This document shows positions 27,079 through 35,769 of a stretch of DNA of 64,000 bases, piece after piece. The DNA lies in the NCBI RefSeq assembly GCF_900090315.1, contig NZ_FMHZ01000002.1, positions 3,876,501 through 3,940,500 of the forward strand, written 5' to 3'. Position 1 is the first letter of the stretch. The number at the start of each line of letters is the position of its first letter. Origin of the DNA: Micromonospora citrea (lineage in GTDB: Bacteria; Actinomycetota; Actinomycetes; Mycobacteriales; Micromonosporaceae). The translations under genes and the position numbers were made by a program. Below the pieces are notes generated by a model that worked only from the letters and a program-made list of their open reading frames with translations, did no database searches and was not told where the DNA came from.

Positions 27079-27681
27079 TCACTCGACCCAGAGCAGGTGG
27101 ACCGGAATCTCCAGGGTGGTCGGTGACTGGCCCCGCCAGGCCCAGCGGTACCACTCCACCTCGGGCGTCACCCGCACGCAGATGTCGCCGTCGGCGCCCG
27201 AGTAGGTCTCGGTGACCGCCCGCAGGTCCCGGTGCTCGACCGACTCCGAGACGTGCACCACCCTGCGGCCCGTCACGGCGTCCGCCTCGAAGACGGGGGT
27301 CGGCGCGCGGTGCGCCGGGGCGTCCAGGGAGACGAGGCGGATGCCCGCCTCCCGGTCGACCGGCCCGTCCGGCCGGCGGGCACCCACCGTCTCCACCCAG
27401 ACCCGCTCGACCGGCACCAGCGGGGCGAAGACCTCCACCTGGTCGGACTCCGCCCGGTACCACTCGTGCTCGGGGATGACCGGCACGTAGGTGCGGCTGC
27501 CCTGCACCACCCGCTCGTCGGCCCGCAGGTCGCCGCGCCAGCCCAGCCCGGGCAGGCCGACCAGCACCCGCCTTCCGCGTAGCTCGACCCGGTCGGTGGC
27601 CGGCACGATCGCTATCGGCCGGGGTGGCCGGGGGGCCCAGTCGGGCTGGTCGGCGAACGGATCGGGAACCGGTTCGTTCAT
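27079..27681 (-). CDS. Conserved-looking hypothetical protein, 200 residues
   Basis: A soluble-looking, beta-rich protein without signal peptide or membrane helix. The N terminus is Pro/Asp-rich (MNEPVPDPFADQPDWAPRP). Two parallel segments each end in a Glu-Trp-Tyr-Arg motif (VIPEHEWYRAES; VTPEVEWYRWAW), suggesting an internal duplication of a ~90-residue unit. No family is recognised. It starts 13 bp after the stop of the VirB1-like gene on the same strand, so it is likely the last gene of the type IV-like operon. The ATG at 27681 is the first in-frame start with a weak GGGG upstream. Confidence 0.7.
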   Translation of the reverse strand: MNEPVPDPFADQPDWAPRPPRPIAIVPATDRVELRGRRVLVGLPGLGWRGDLRADERVVQGSRTYVPVIPEHEWYRAESDQVEVFAPLVPVERVWVETVGARRPDGPVDREAGIRLVSLDAPAHRAPTPVFEADAVTGRRVVHVSESVEHRDLRAVTETYSGADGDICVRVTPEVEWYRWAWRGQSPTTLEIPVHLLWVE

Positions 27682-27694
27682 GACCCCGAGCGTC

Positions 27695-28864
27695 TCATTC
27701 GGAGCCCTTGAGCGGGGCGCCCCGCGACCGCATGAACGGCACCGGGTCGATCGCGCCCCGGCTGCTGCGATCCTCGTCCTCGTGCACCTCGAAGTGCAGG
27801 TGCGGGCCGGACGAGTTGCCGCTGCTGCCCACCTCGCCGATGACCTCTCCGGCTTTGACGGTCTGGCCGACGGAGACCCGGGGCTTGCTCACCATGTGGC
27901 AGTAGCGGGTGATGAAACCGCCGGCGTGCAGGACGTCGACGAACCAGCCGCAGCCGCCCTTGTCGGGCCAGCCGTCGGCGTTGCAGCTGAGCCGTCCGCG
28001 ATTGTCGGGGTCGCAGCGGGCGACCAGGACGCGTCCGGTGGCCGCGACCCGGATCAGGGTGCCCTTCGGGGCGGCGATGTCGACCCCGTTGTGCCCAGGC
28101 CGGCTCGTCGTGCGGAAGCCCGACCCCACGCCGCCCGGTACGGGGGCCGTCCAACCCGAGGCGGCGATCTCACCGCCGGCGGCCCGGTCGCACGCCTGCT
28201 TCCCGGCGACCAGCACGGTCCGGGCCGCCCCGCCGGCCAGGGCGTTGACGATCTGCGAGGCGACTTCCTCGTGCTTGGCGTAGGCGTCCGGGAAGGCGCT
28301 GATCTGCACGGCCTGGGCCGCCCGCGTAAGGGGCCTCCGCTCCCAGCCGGGCACCTTGAGCAGCTTTTCGTAGAACTTCCGGGCCGCGTACTCGGGCGTC
28401 ATGCGCTGCGCGACGGTGCCCCAGCTCGCCCGCTGTTGGAAGAGGCCGACGGAGTCGTGATCGGCTCCGACGCCCTCGTTGGGCAGGTCCCCCGACTCGG
28501 CGACGGTCCGGTTTGCAAGGTTGAGGAGACGGGACTCCTGCATCGCGGTCGCCACGGCGATCACCCAGCCGCGCGGCGGCACCTTCATCTCCTGCCCCAC
28601 CTTGATGATCCGGGCGGCGTTGCGGAGTTGGCGCTCACCGTACTGGGACATTCGGGGCATGCTGCCCCGAATGTCGACCCGGAAGTCCTCCGTGCAGTCC
28701 AGGCTCGTCGACGTCACCCGCTCGTCGGCGTCGCCGCCCAACTCCGTCAGGAAGAAGGCGCCGGCGCCGCCGGTGCAGCACAACAGGGCGAACGTCGCGG
28801 TCAGCGCGGCGGCCAGCGCGCCGAGCCGGAGCTGTCGAGGGCGGGGTCGGGTCTCGTCGTTCAC
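27695..28864 (-). CDS. VirB1-like two-domain peptidoglycan hydrolase (transglycosylase-like plus M23)
   Basis: 389 residues. After one N-terminal membrane helix (LAAALTATFALLCCTGGAGAFF) comes a lysozyme-like/transglycosylase-like domain (about 70-205) with a likely catalytic Glu in ATAMQESRL and GLFQQRASWG. The C-terminal domain (about 245-380) is an M23/LytM endopeptidase with HNGVDIAAPKGT and the metal-binding HLHFEV; two extra Cys pairs are present. Such dual hydrolases (as in TcpG/CwlT/Orf14 of Gram-positive conjugation systems) open the wall for a secretion channel. The GTG at 28864 overlaps the previous stop by 4 bp and is preferred to an upstream GTG. The call as a VirB1 analogue rests on domains plus operon context. 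Confidence 0.85.
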   Translation of the reverse strand: MNDETRPRPRQLRLGALAAALTATFALLCCTGGAGAFFLTELGGDADERVTSTSLDCTEDFRVDIRGSMPRMSQYGERQLRNAARIIKVGQEMKVPPRGWVIAVATAMQESRLLNLANRTVAESGDLPNEGVGADHDSVGLFQQRASWGTVAQRMTPEYAARKFYEKLLKVPGWERRPLTRAAQAVQISAFPDAYAKHEEVASQIVNALAGGAARTVLVAGKQACDRAAGGEIAASGWTAPVPGGVGSGFRTTSRPGHNGVDIAAPKGTLIRVAATGRVLVARCDPDNRGRLSCNADGWPDKGGCGWFVDVLHAGGFITRYCHMVSKPRVSVGQTVKAGEVIGEVGSSGNSSGPHLHFEVHEDEDRSSRGAIDPVPFMRSRGAPLKGSE

Positions 28865-29418
28865 TGCTGCTCCCAGTCCACCGCGTCCACCAGCCACCGC
28901 CCGTCGGGCGCCACCAGTTCGAGGCGGAGCCGTCCCGTGTCGAGCGGGACCAGCACCTCGACGAAGTTCTCGGTCCGGGGTTGGAGCGTCGCCTCACCGG
29001 CCACCCGCGAGGCCGGCACTCCCGACGGGTCGGCGCCCGCCAACTTCTCGGTCAGCGCCGGGGTCGACAGCGGACGCAACCCCTCCTGCCACTGGTCCGC
29101 CGTGACACCCGGCCTGCCCAGCCACGCGGCGACGAAGCGCTCGGCGGTCTCCTGTGGGGTGGGTTCGCCCGGACGGGTGACCGGGGACGGGGGAGCGCCC
29201 GTCGAGAAGGCCCCGTCGTCACCGGCGGTCGGGGCGACGGTGGTGATGGGACGGCTCGGACGGTTGCTGAGGCCGTCCGTGGGGTCACCGGGGCCGGAGA
29301 CCAGCCGGGCTGCCCCGATGACCCCGAACACCACGACGGCGAGGCCGAGCGCGATGCCCAGCCGGGACCGGAGCACCCGGGTAACGAGGAATTCGACCGC
29401 CCGACGCACCGCACTCAC
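28861..29418 (-). CDS. VirB8/TcpC-like single-pass membrane protein
   Basis: 185 residues. One membrane helix near the N terminus (LGIALGLAVVVFGVIGAARL, about 19-38) is followed by a Pro/Thr-rich linker and a ~110-residue external domain beginning TPQETAERFVAAWLGRPGVTADQWQEGL and ending LVAPDGRWLVDAVDWEQQ. That layout is typical of NTF2-like VirB8/TcpC scaffold proteins of Gram-positive type IV systems. It shares 4-bp overlaps with both neighbours (GTGA at each end). Assignment is by topology and context; no residue-level signature proves it. Confidence 0.7.
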   Translation of the reverse strand: MSAVRRAVEFLVTRVLRSRLGIALGLAVVVFGVIGAARLVSGPGDPTDGLSNRPSRPITTVAPTAGDDGAFSTGAPPSPVTRPGEPTPQETAERFVAAWLGRPGVTADQWQEGLRPLSTPALTEKLAGADPSGVPASRVAGEATLQPRTENFVEVLVPLDTGRLRLELVAPDGRWLVDAVDWEQQ

Positions 29419-31352
29419 CGTGCCTCGGAGCGGATCCGCGGAGCGGGCCGTTCCGGCTCACGCTCGGCGGAGCCCGGACGGTAGATGACGAACGACGGGT
29501 TCTCGTCGGGCACGTCCGGCTCCGTCCAGGTGGCCGACTGTCGGCGGCGAGGGCGAGGCGCGACGGGACGCGAGGTCTCCCGCTCCGCGGTCTCCGGAGC
29601 GTCAGCGGCCTGCTCGCGGCCGTCGGGTCGCTGCCGTTCCTGGCCGTCGCCGGTGGGGGCGTGCGAGGGATCCTCCCGCCGGGCCTCGGGCCGCAGGGTG
29701 CTCCTCTCCGCCACGACCGCACGGCGCCGGCCCATCGCCGGCTCGGCCGTGCCGCCGGGTTCCGCGACGTCGAGCCGGGCGGCGGTGCGCATGTCCCGGA
29801 AGAAGCGCCGGTGCCACGAGCCGGCCGAGCTGACGGCCTCGCTGCTGTCCTTGCCGCCGAGTTGGGTGATCCGCCGGTAGGGGCGCAGGAGCAGCCAGCC
29901 GACCACGCCGCAGAGCCAGACCAGCACCACCTGGAGCCAGCCGGGAAGCGTCGGCGTGCTCATGATCAGGTCGACCGCGAAGAGGTAGATGGCGGCGCCC
30001 GTGCCGAAGATGGCGATGTTGAACACGGCGGCGACCACCGCGTTCCCCAGCCGGCGCAGCCCCGCGCTGGCCGGCCGCAGCAGGCCCACGGTGCCGAGGA
30101 TCGGCGCGGCGATCACCGCCCAGCGGAAGATCAGGAAGCCCAGCAGCACCAACAGCGAGGCGGTCAGGTCGAACATCGCGAAGAGCACGGCGGCGAGCAC
30201 CGCGATGAACCCGGCTCCGACCCGGTCCATGTCCCGGACACCCTGGAGGTACTCGTACGCCTCCGGATCCTCCTCCTTGATCTGCTCCGCAACCTTCATC
30301 CATTGCTGCTGCTTCGCCTCGATCGTGGTCTGACGCGTCGCCGGATTCGCGCGAATCGACTGTATTTCCCCCCACGTCAGCGATCGTGCGTCGTACAGCG
30401 CCGGACCGTACTTCTTCGCGGTCTCACTGTCGGCTGATCCCAGAATTCCTCGAAGCCAATTCCGGTACAGCATCGACTCAGTGGCGGTATCGCTGGCCCG
30501 GACGGCGGGGGGACGCTTGTCCTCGCAGCGACTGGGGTCGGGATCGATGCACCGACCCGGCGCAGGCTCCTTTGCCTGCGGACCGACGGCGTCGTGCACC
30601 ACGCCGAGTGTCGTGACGAGGGTGCCGTCGGCGATGTTCGCCGACTTGACCGGCCACGCGGCCAGGGCGGTCACCGCCACCATCACCAGCAGCGCCCAGC
30701 CCGCCGTGGTCATCGCGTTGCTCATGTCCGACTGGCGGGATCGCCATAGCAGGTAGAGACCGACCACGCAGAGCGTGACGATGCCGAAGACGCTGAACAC
30801 CTTCTGGTAGACAGCCTTGGTCGCCTGGTCCACCAGCGGGTCCGCCCAGCCCCACATCGACCGTGGATCCCATGCGCGCTCCCGCAGTGCATTCGACGCA
30901 CCGATGACTGCAGTAGCCACCATGAATTCGCCGTTGGCGACAGTGGTGGTGAACTTGTAGTCCGGATGCAGCACTGTTGACGCGCAGCCGATGTCGTAGG
31001 TGGTGTAGCTGTAGCCGGCGTATCCGTAGAGGCTGTATCGGCCGGTGACGCCGCCGGACGCGGACTGCGGTGGTGAGCTGGCGAACCACCCTGCCAGACC
31101 TGCGTCAGGTGCGCCGGGTGTCGGCGGTTCAAGGCATTCCGCCCGTGCTGCCGACACGTCCTTGAGCTTGGCGACGCAGGCGCGGAAGTCGGCCTGCCAC
31201 TCCTGCGTCGTGCAGAGGTCGGCTGCCGCCCGGGTCGTCAGCGGCGCCGCTGAGGCCGGCGCCGCGCCGAGGGCCGGCCAGCCGATCGTGGCCCCGGCGA
31301 GTACGCCGAGCGTGAGCAGGAACGCCGCCAGCCGTGCCCGGGCCCGCGCCAT
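29415..31352 (-). CDS. VirB6/TrbL-like polytopic membrane protein
   Basis: 645 residues. There is a signal peptide (LAAFLLTLGVLAGATIGWPALGAAPASA), then a Cys-containing external domain and about seven or eight membrane helices between residues 195 and 510 (for example VFGIVTLCVVGLYLLW, TTAGWALLVMVAVTALAAW, FIAVLAAVLFAMFDLTASLLVLLGFLIF). A charged C-terminal tail of ~120 residues is rich in Arg/Glu/Pro. Large polytopic proteins of this kind form the VirB6 channel in type IV systems. The ATG at 31352 is 1 bp after the VirB4 stop and has GGAGG upstream. Between about 30350 and 31000 the codons contain clearly more A/T than the neighbours, a sign of foreign origin. Confidence 0.8.
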   Translation of the reverse strand: MARARARLAAFLLTLGVLAGATIGWPALGAAPASAAPLTTRAAADLCTTQEWQADFRACVAKLKDVSAARAECLEPPTPGAPDAGLAGWFASSPPQSASGGVTGRYSLYGYAGYSYTTYDIGCASTVLHPDYKFTTTVANGEFMVATAVIGASNALRERAWDPRSMWGWADPLVDQATKAVYQKVFSVFGIVTLCVVGLYLLWRSRQSDMSNAMTTAGWALLVMVAVTALAAWPVKSANIADGTLVTTLGVVHDAVGPQAKEPAPGRCIDPDPSRCEDKRPPAVRASDTATESMLYRNWLRGILGSADSETAKKYGPALYDARSLTWGEIQSIRANPATRQTTIEAKQQQWMKVAEQIKEEDPEAYEYLQGVRDMDRVGAGFIAVLAAVLFAMFDLTASLLVLLGFLIFRWAVIAAPILGTVGLLRPASAGLRRLGNAVVAAVFNIAIFGTGAAIYLFAVDLIMSTPTLPGWLQVVLVWLCGVVGWLLLRPYRRITQLGGKDSSEAVSSAGSWHRRFFRDMRTAARLDVAEPGGTAEPAMGRRRAVVAERSTLRPEARREDPSHAPTGDGQERQRPDGREQAADAPETAERETSRPVAPRPRRRQSATWTEPDVPDENPSFVIYRPGSAEREPERPAPRIRSEAR

Positions 31353-31353
31353 G

Positions 31354-34300
31354 TCACGCCTCCAGGTCCGGCAGGAGGGCCGGCAGCACCCCGGCGGCCG
31401 CGGCGATCGCGGCGGGGGTGGTGTCGAGGTGCTCCAGAAGCCCGTCGACGTACGAGACGTCGACCCTGACCTTCTGCACCCGACCGTCGACGTCCCGCAT
31501 GACGAACTCGCGGAAGCCGAGCCGGGCGGCCGACGTCGCGTCCGCCGCCGACAGCGAGGCGAGGGTGGCCTCGTAGCCGTCGTTGACCGGGACCCGCAGC
31601 AGCCGCAGGGCCTCGGAGGCGATCTCGGCATCCTCGGCGATCCGGCCGACGAAGACCGTGGAGACCAGGTTCTGCACGTCGAGACCGAGGATGTCGCGCG
31701 GGTTCTGCGAGGCCACCAGCGCGGCGAGGTTCCACTTGCGGGAGTCGCGGGCGAGCCGGACCAGGAAGGATCGCCCGGAGCGCCAGCCCTCCATGAAGTG
31801 CGCCTCGTCCAGGCCGACGAGTTTGCGGGACGACATCGACCCGCCGTAGCAGCGGCGTACGGCCAGCCGGTGCGCGGTGTGCAGCATCGGCAGGGCGAGC
31901 GCCTCCTCGGCCGACCAGTACTCCCGCTCGATCTTCAGGTCGGGCAGCCGCAGCCCGGCCATGGTGATCACGGTGAGGGCCGCGTCCGCACCGAGCAGCC
32001 CTTCGGGCGGCCGGCCGAAGAAGAGCATCGCCAGCGGCATCTCGGCGGTGTCCAGCAGGAGGTTGGCCAGTTCCTTGCCGGCGTCGTCGTCGAGCTGGCT
32101 GAGGCAGGCGACCACGTCGTCCAGGGTGGAGGTCTCCTCCGCCGGCACCTGGCGTACGGCGTGCCGGAACAGGGTGGCGGTGGAGGCCTCGCGGGCCACC
32201 TGCGGCGGCACCAGCATCATGCAGATGTCCTGCACGAGCATTCGCCGCTCGGCGCGGGCGTTGGAGACGGCGATCTCGAACTCCCGGTCGCCCGCCGCCC
32301 CGCTGCCGAACTCGCTGCGCAGCGGCGTCGGGATCAGCGAGTACGGGGCCAGGGTGCCGTGCTCGGAGCCGGTCAGGTTCAGCACCCGCGCGTACGGCCG
32401 CAGCTCGGGCATGGCGCAGAGCCGGGCGAGCGGGCCGGACGGGTCGAGCAGTGTCACCTGGACACCGCGCCGGGCTGCCAGGTAGCCGAGGGCGCCGAGC
32501 AGGGTGGACTTGCCGCCGCCCGGTTCGGCGACGAAGACGGCGAGCCCGGAGCGTTCGCGTACTTCCATGGGGAAGTGCAGGTCGAGGAAGACCGGGCGGC
32601 GGCAGGTGCCCGCGGTGCGCCCGATCAGGTCGCCGCGCCGGTCGCCGACGGTGGAGGCCGCCTGCGGGAGCGCGGCGGCGAGCAGGTTGACCGGCATCCG
32701 CCGGACGTAGCCGGTGTTGGCGATCGGCTCCCCCGGGATGAACTCGCGGGCCAGCCAGTCCTGGTTCTTCGGGTGTTGCAGCGAGATGCGCAGCTCGCGG
32801 GAGTAGAGCTGGATGAGCCGCCGGGCTCGCTCCAGGCACTCCTCGCGGGTCCGGCCGCCGACGGCGATGCGGTGCCAGCCGTGCGCCCGGGCGGAGTCCA
32901 CCGGCAGGCCGGTGGTCATCTCGTCGCCGATCACCAGGGCCCGCTTGGCCAGCCGCTCCAGCTCCGGCGGTGCGTCGATGCCGTGCTCGGCGTAGTCGAG
33001 CTGCTGGGAGCGGATCATCCGCAGCCGGTGCTCCAGGTTCCGGAAGGAGTCGCCGGAGCCGAGGATGTCGACCCGGGTCGAGATCTCCATCGGCCAGGGC
33101 AGCCGCTCGTGGAAGTGCAGCCAGGGCTCGTGCCGTTCGGGGATCTCCAGCGGTTCCATCCGGCCCACCGCCAGCACGGCGACGTGCCGCTCCTCGCCGG
33201 TCATCCGGTTGACCAGCTTGACCGTCGAGCCGTACGGGGTGCGGTAGCGCTCGACCTGCTCGGTGAGTGCGAGCAGGTCGCCGCGTTCCCACCGCCCGTC
33301 GGTGATCGGGGAGAGCCGGCCGGGCGGCGCCATGCAGAGCGCCACCGAGCGGTAGAGCAGCCACTCCAGCTCCTGCGCGGTGACCCGCCGCCCGCGCATG
33401 CCGAACGCCCCGAGCACCTCGTCGAACTGCTCGACGGTGCGCCCGAGCTTGCGGCGCTCGCCCTCGGCCACGCCGCGGCCGAAGGTGCGCAGCAGCCGCT
33501 CGGTCAGCGAGTCGCCGAGGGACCGGCGGGCGAACGTGACACCGAGGTAGGTCTGCCCCTCGGCGTGGTTGACCGAGAGCAGGTGCCGCTGCGCGGCCAC
33601 CAGGTGATCGGCCCAGCCGGCGGTGCCCGGGACGTCGGGCAGCGGGGCGGGGGTGTGCGCGTCGATGGTGCGGGCCCACTCGTCGGCCGGGAAGGGCCGG
33701 GTGGTGCGCCGCAGGTGCAGCCGGAAGCCGGCCAGGCCGGCGTACTGCTCCGAGATCGCCGAGAGCAACGCCTCCCGTTCCGCGTCCGGCCGGAACGCCC
33801 AGCGCACCTCCGGGAGCCAGTACCAGGCGGTGACGGTGTTGGGGGTGAAGGTCAGGTGGCCCGCGATCTCGGTGATGGCCAGCTCGACCGACGGGTCGCG
33901 GTCGCCGAACTTGATCTTCGGTGGCTTGACCCGGACCGGCTTGGCCGGCTGGTTGCGCCGGCCGGCGGAGCGCTGCCGCGGCGGCGCCACCTCCCGGTCG
34001 GCGCGCTCCGGCAGCCGCTCGCCGGCCCGCCGGGACGGCTGTTCCGCCGGCGCCGGGGCGAGCGGCGCGGACGGGGGCGGCGCCGGTGGGGGCGGCGCGG
34101 CGGCCGTCTCCTCCGCCTGTGGGCGGAGCGTCGGCAGCCGGTCGCCGGCCTGCTGCGGCACCCGCGCCGATCGCGCCGGCGGCTCGTAGGCGACGGCGGG
34201 CGGCTCGTGCGCGAGGGTCGGCGGCTCGTACGGTCCGGTCGGCGGCTCGTACGCCTCCGACGGCGGCGGCTCGACGGCGGGCGCCCGGTCGACCGGGCCG

Positions 34301-34686
34301 GCGGGACGGCGGGCGGGCGGCGCGTCGGCGGGGCCCGACGGGGCCGGCTGCTGCGGGATGGCCCGCTGCTCCCGCCCGGCGATCCGCTGCGGCGTGGCCG
34401 GCCGGGTCGCGCCGGGTCGGGTGCCACCGAACAGGTCGAGGAAGGGCGAGTCGATGTCGGCGCTGTCCGTGGGCGGGGCGGGGTCGGCCGGTGGCGTGCG
34501 CCGTTGCGCCGGGCGGGGCGCCTGGAAGACCCCGACCCCACCGTGCCCGGGGGCGGTCACCAGGGCCGGGTCGAGGACGACCTCGTCCCGCTCCGGCTCG
34601 TCCGCGTAGTCGAACGAACGCGCACGGTTACCGTTCGGGGCGGCCGAACGCCCGGCCGGGGAGCCCGGCGTGGAAGAGCGACTCAT
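31354..34686 (-). CDS. VirB4-type secretion ATPase with long disordered N terminus
   Basis: 1110 residues. The first ~260 are disordered and Pro-rich, with four tandem-like repeats of (Y/H)EPP(T/A) between about 145 and 175. A VirB4/TraC-like region follows, with the ATPase core: Walker A FVAEPGGGKSTLLG at about 720 and Walker B LVGLDEAHFMEG at about 955, then the Gln motif LVASQNPRDIL. VirB4 ATPases energise substrate transfer and pilin extraction in type IV systems. The start GTG/ATG at 34686 is the first of the frame. It lies between the PrgI-like and VirB6-like genes, the usual order. No relaxase is present nearby. Confidence 0.9.
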   Translation of the reverse strand: MSRSSTPGSPAGRSAAPNGNRARSFDYADEPERDEVVLDPALVTAPGHGGVGVFQAPRPAQRRTPPADPAPPTDSADIDSPFLDLFGGTRPGATRPATPQRIAGREQRAIPQQPAPSGPADAPPARRPAGPVDRAPAVEPPPSEAYEPPTGPYEPPTLAHEPPAVAYEPPARSARVPQQAGDRLPTLRPQAEETAAAPPPPAPPPSAPLAPAPAEQPSRRAGERLPERADREVAPPRQRSAGRRNQPAKPVRVKPPKIKFGDRDPSVELAITEIAGHLTFTPNTVTAWYWLPEVRWAFRPDAEREALLSAISEQYAGLAGFRLHLRRTTRPFPADEWARTIDAHTPAPLPDVPGTAGWADHLVAAQRHLLSVNHAEGQTYLGVTFARRSLGDSLTERLLRTFGRGVAEGERRKLGRTVEQFDEVLGAFGMRGRRVTAQELEWLLYRSVALCMAPPGRLSPITDGRWERGDLLALTEQVERYRTPYGSTVKLVNRMTGEERHVAVLAVGRMEPLEIPERHEPWLHFHERLPWPMEISTRVDILGSGDSFRNLEHRLRMIRSQQLDYAEHGIDAPPELERLAKRALVIGDEMTTGLPVDSARAHGWHRIAVGGRTREECLERARRLIQLYSRELRISLQHPKNQDWLAREFIPGEPIANTGYVRRMPVNLLAAALPQAASTVGDRRGDLIGRTAGTCRRPVFLDLHFPMEVRERSGLAVFVAEPGGGKSTLLGALGYLAARRGVQVTLLDPSGPLARLCAMPELRPYARVLNLTGSEHGTLAPYSLIPTPLRSEFGSGAAGDREFEIAVSNARAERRMLVQDICMMLVPPQVAREASTATLFRHAVRQVPAEETSTLDDVVACLSQLDDDAGKELANLLLDTAEMPLAMLFFGRPPEGLLGADAALTVITMAGLRLPDLKIEREYWSAEEALALPMLHTAHRLAVRRCYGGSMSSRKLVGLDEAHFMEGWRSGRSFLVRLARDSRKWNLAALVASQNPRDILGLDVQNLVSTVFVGRIAEDAEIASEALRLLRVPVNDGYEATLASLSAADATSAARLGFREFVMRDVDGRVQKVRVDVSYVDGLLEHLDTTPAAIAAAAGVLPALLPDLEA

Positions 34687-34735
34687 GCGACCGCCTCACC
34701 CGCGTCGTTCGACTGCCTGATCGGCGTACGCCCGG

Positions 34736-35098
34736 TCATGCCAGTTCCTCCCGGATCCTGATCCGGCTGCCGACCAGGCGGGGATCCCGCTGCTCGGCGG
34801 CCGGCTCCCGGGTGCGTCGCCAGTCGGTCAGCGCGGTGCGGATCACCATGCGCGCCGGCCGGTCCGGATCGACGTACCGGAAGATGAACGAGGTGGTCAC
34901 GATGGCGAGCGCGATCTCCCAGGCGGGGAAGAGCTCGACCTGGAACGTGAACAGCCAGTGGATGAACATGTAGAGGGGGACGAGCAGCATGAACAGCCCG
35001 TACTGGGCGTAGGGCAGGTGGACCGGAAGGGTGTAGCCGGGCGGCCCGAGGTAGACCAGGCGGGCCCGGTAGATGTCGTCGTCGGTGCGCAGCCGCAT
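34736..35098 (-). CDS. PrgI/VirB3-like small membrane protein
   Basis: 120 residues. Two adjacent membrane helices (YGLFMLLVPLYMFIHWLFTF and ELFPAWEIALAIVTTSFIFR) lie in the middle, flanked by charged ends (MRLRTDDDIYRARLVYLG; RTREPAAEQRDPRLVGSRIRIREEL). Size, topology and position just before VirB4 match PrgI/VirB3 family members of Gram-positive type IV systems. The 49 bp to the VirB4 start and 13 bp from the pilin-like gene indicate one transcript. Confidence 0.7.
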   Translation of the reverse strand: MRLRTDDDIYRARLVYLGPPGYTLPVHLPYAQYGLFMLLVPLYMFIHWLFTFQVELFPAWEIALAIVTTSFIFRYVDPDRPARMVIRTALTDWRRTREPAAEQRDPRLVGSRIRIREELA

Positions 35099-35111
35099 CT
35101 CGTGCCCGCGC

Positions 35112-35426
35112 CTATTCGAAGATCAGGTCGATCAGGTAGTCGCCGATGAAGAAGAGCGTGGCGGCTCCGGCGATGAAGGCGAGCCCGACGATCGCGATGG
35201 CCGAGCTGGTCAGCACCTTGGAGATCTCGCCCCGGCTGGCCCGGCCGATGAAGATGACGCCCAGCACGGCCAGCAGGATCGGGGCGATCTTGCTGGCGAA
35301 GAACGTGACGACGCCCTCGGTGTCGATGCCCTTCGGCGCCGGCTCGGCGAGTGGAGTCGACGCCAGGGTGGAGAGCGTGTGGGCGGCGGCAGACGTCACC
35401 GTCTCCATCAGCTCGATGGCGATCAC
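35112..35426 (-). CDS. VirB2-like pilin/small two-helix membrane protein
   Basis: 104 residues. An N-terminal ~45-residue segment ends in Pro-rich EPAPKGIDTEG, then two hydrophobic helices (FFASKIAPILLAVLGVIFIG and SSAIAIVGLAFIAGAATLFF) are joined by a short polar loop (RASRGEISK). This is the VirB2/TrbC layout. It is the first gene of the minus-strand operon. The GTG at 35426 has GGGGAGG 5 nt upstream, one of the best ribosome sites in the locus. Assignment is by topology and operon position. Confidence 0.65.
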   Translation of the reverse strand: MIAIELMETVTSAAAHTLSTLASTPLAEPAPKGIDTEGVVTFFASKIAPILLAVLGVIFIGRASRGEISKVLTSSAIAIVGLAFIAGAATLFFIGDYLIDLIFE

Positions 35427-35769
35427 TGGAACCTCCCCAAGTCGCGGCCGGCGGTGCCGCGGTGGTGCAGTAGGTGTGCCTTGCGGGAACGATGGTCACC
35501 GGGCGTAGCGTCGGCGACCCTGCGTTCGTTACTCACCACGGAGGGTGGTGAGCTTTGGGCGGATTTTCCCGCTTCGGCCCTCCCTCCGGGCTTCGCCATC
35601 TCGATGCCGGGCAATTCCAAAGCGTACGGGCACCCACTCTTTGCGACAAGCCGCGAAGAGTCTGCCCGATCCGGCCCGGACGCCCGATCGTACACCCGTT
35701 CGAATGCGCATGTCACCGCCCTCGACCCGGCCCGCCCGGGGCGCTCCGGCCGACCGGTACCGTCTAGTC
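35427..35769. other. 343-bp divergent region between the type IV-like operon and folP
   Basis: No gene is seen. A perfect stem, CTCACCAC (35532-35539) and GTGGTGAG (35545-35552) with a 5-nt loop, lies about 110 bp upstream of the pilin-like gene and could be an operator or attenuator. At the folP end TACCGT lies 6 nt before the GTG. The local base composition (stretches such as TTTGGGCGGATTTTCC) is less GC-rich than the flanks. Confidence 0.5.
35758..35763 (+). promoter_or_regulatory. -10 hexamer for leaderless folP
   Basis: TACCGT ends 6 nt before the GTG at 35770 (intervening CTAGTC), so transcription should begin at the start codon. This fixes the start of folP against longer upstream reading. 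Confidence 0.6.

Noticed and set aside
31045..34761. 1238-codon plus-strand open frame opposite the VirB4-like and VirB6-like genes
   Set aside because: It is the complement of genes with clear ATPase motifs and membrane helices; its product is low-complexity Arg/Gly/Val sequence without motifs. GC-saturated third positions keep antisense frames open.
22895..35769. Integrative conjugative element with att sites
   Set aside because: No integrase, relaxase, tRNA target or flanking direct repeat was found at the ends of the inserted block, so a mobile-element call is not supported.
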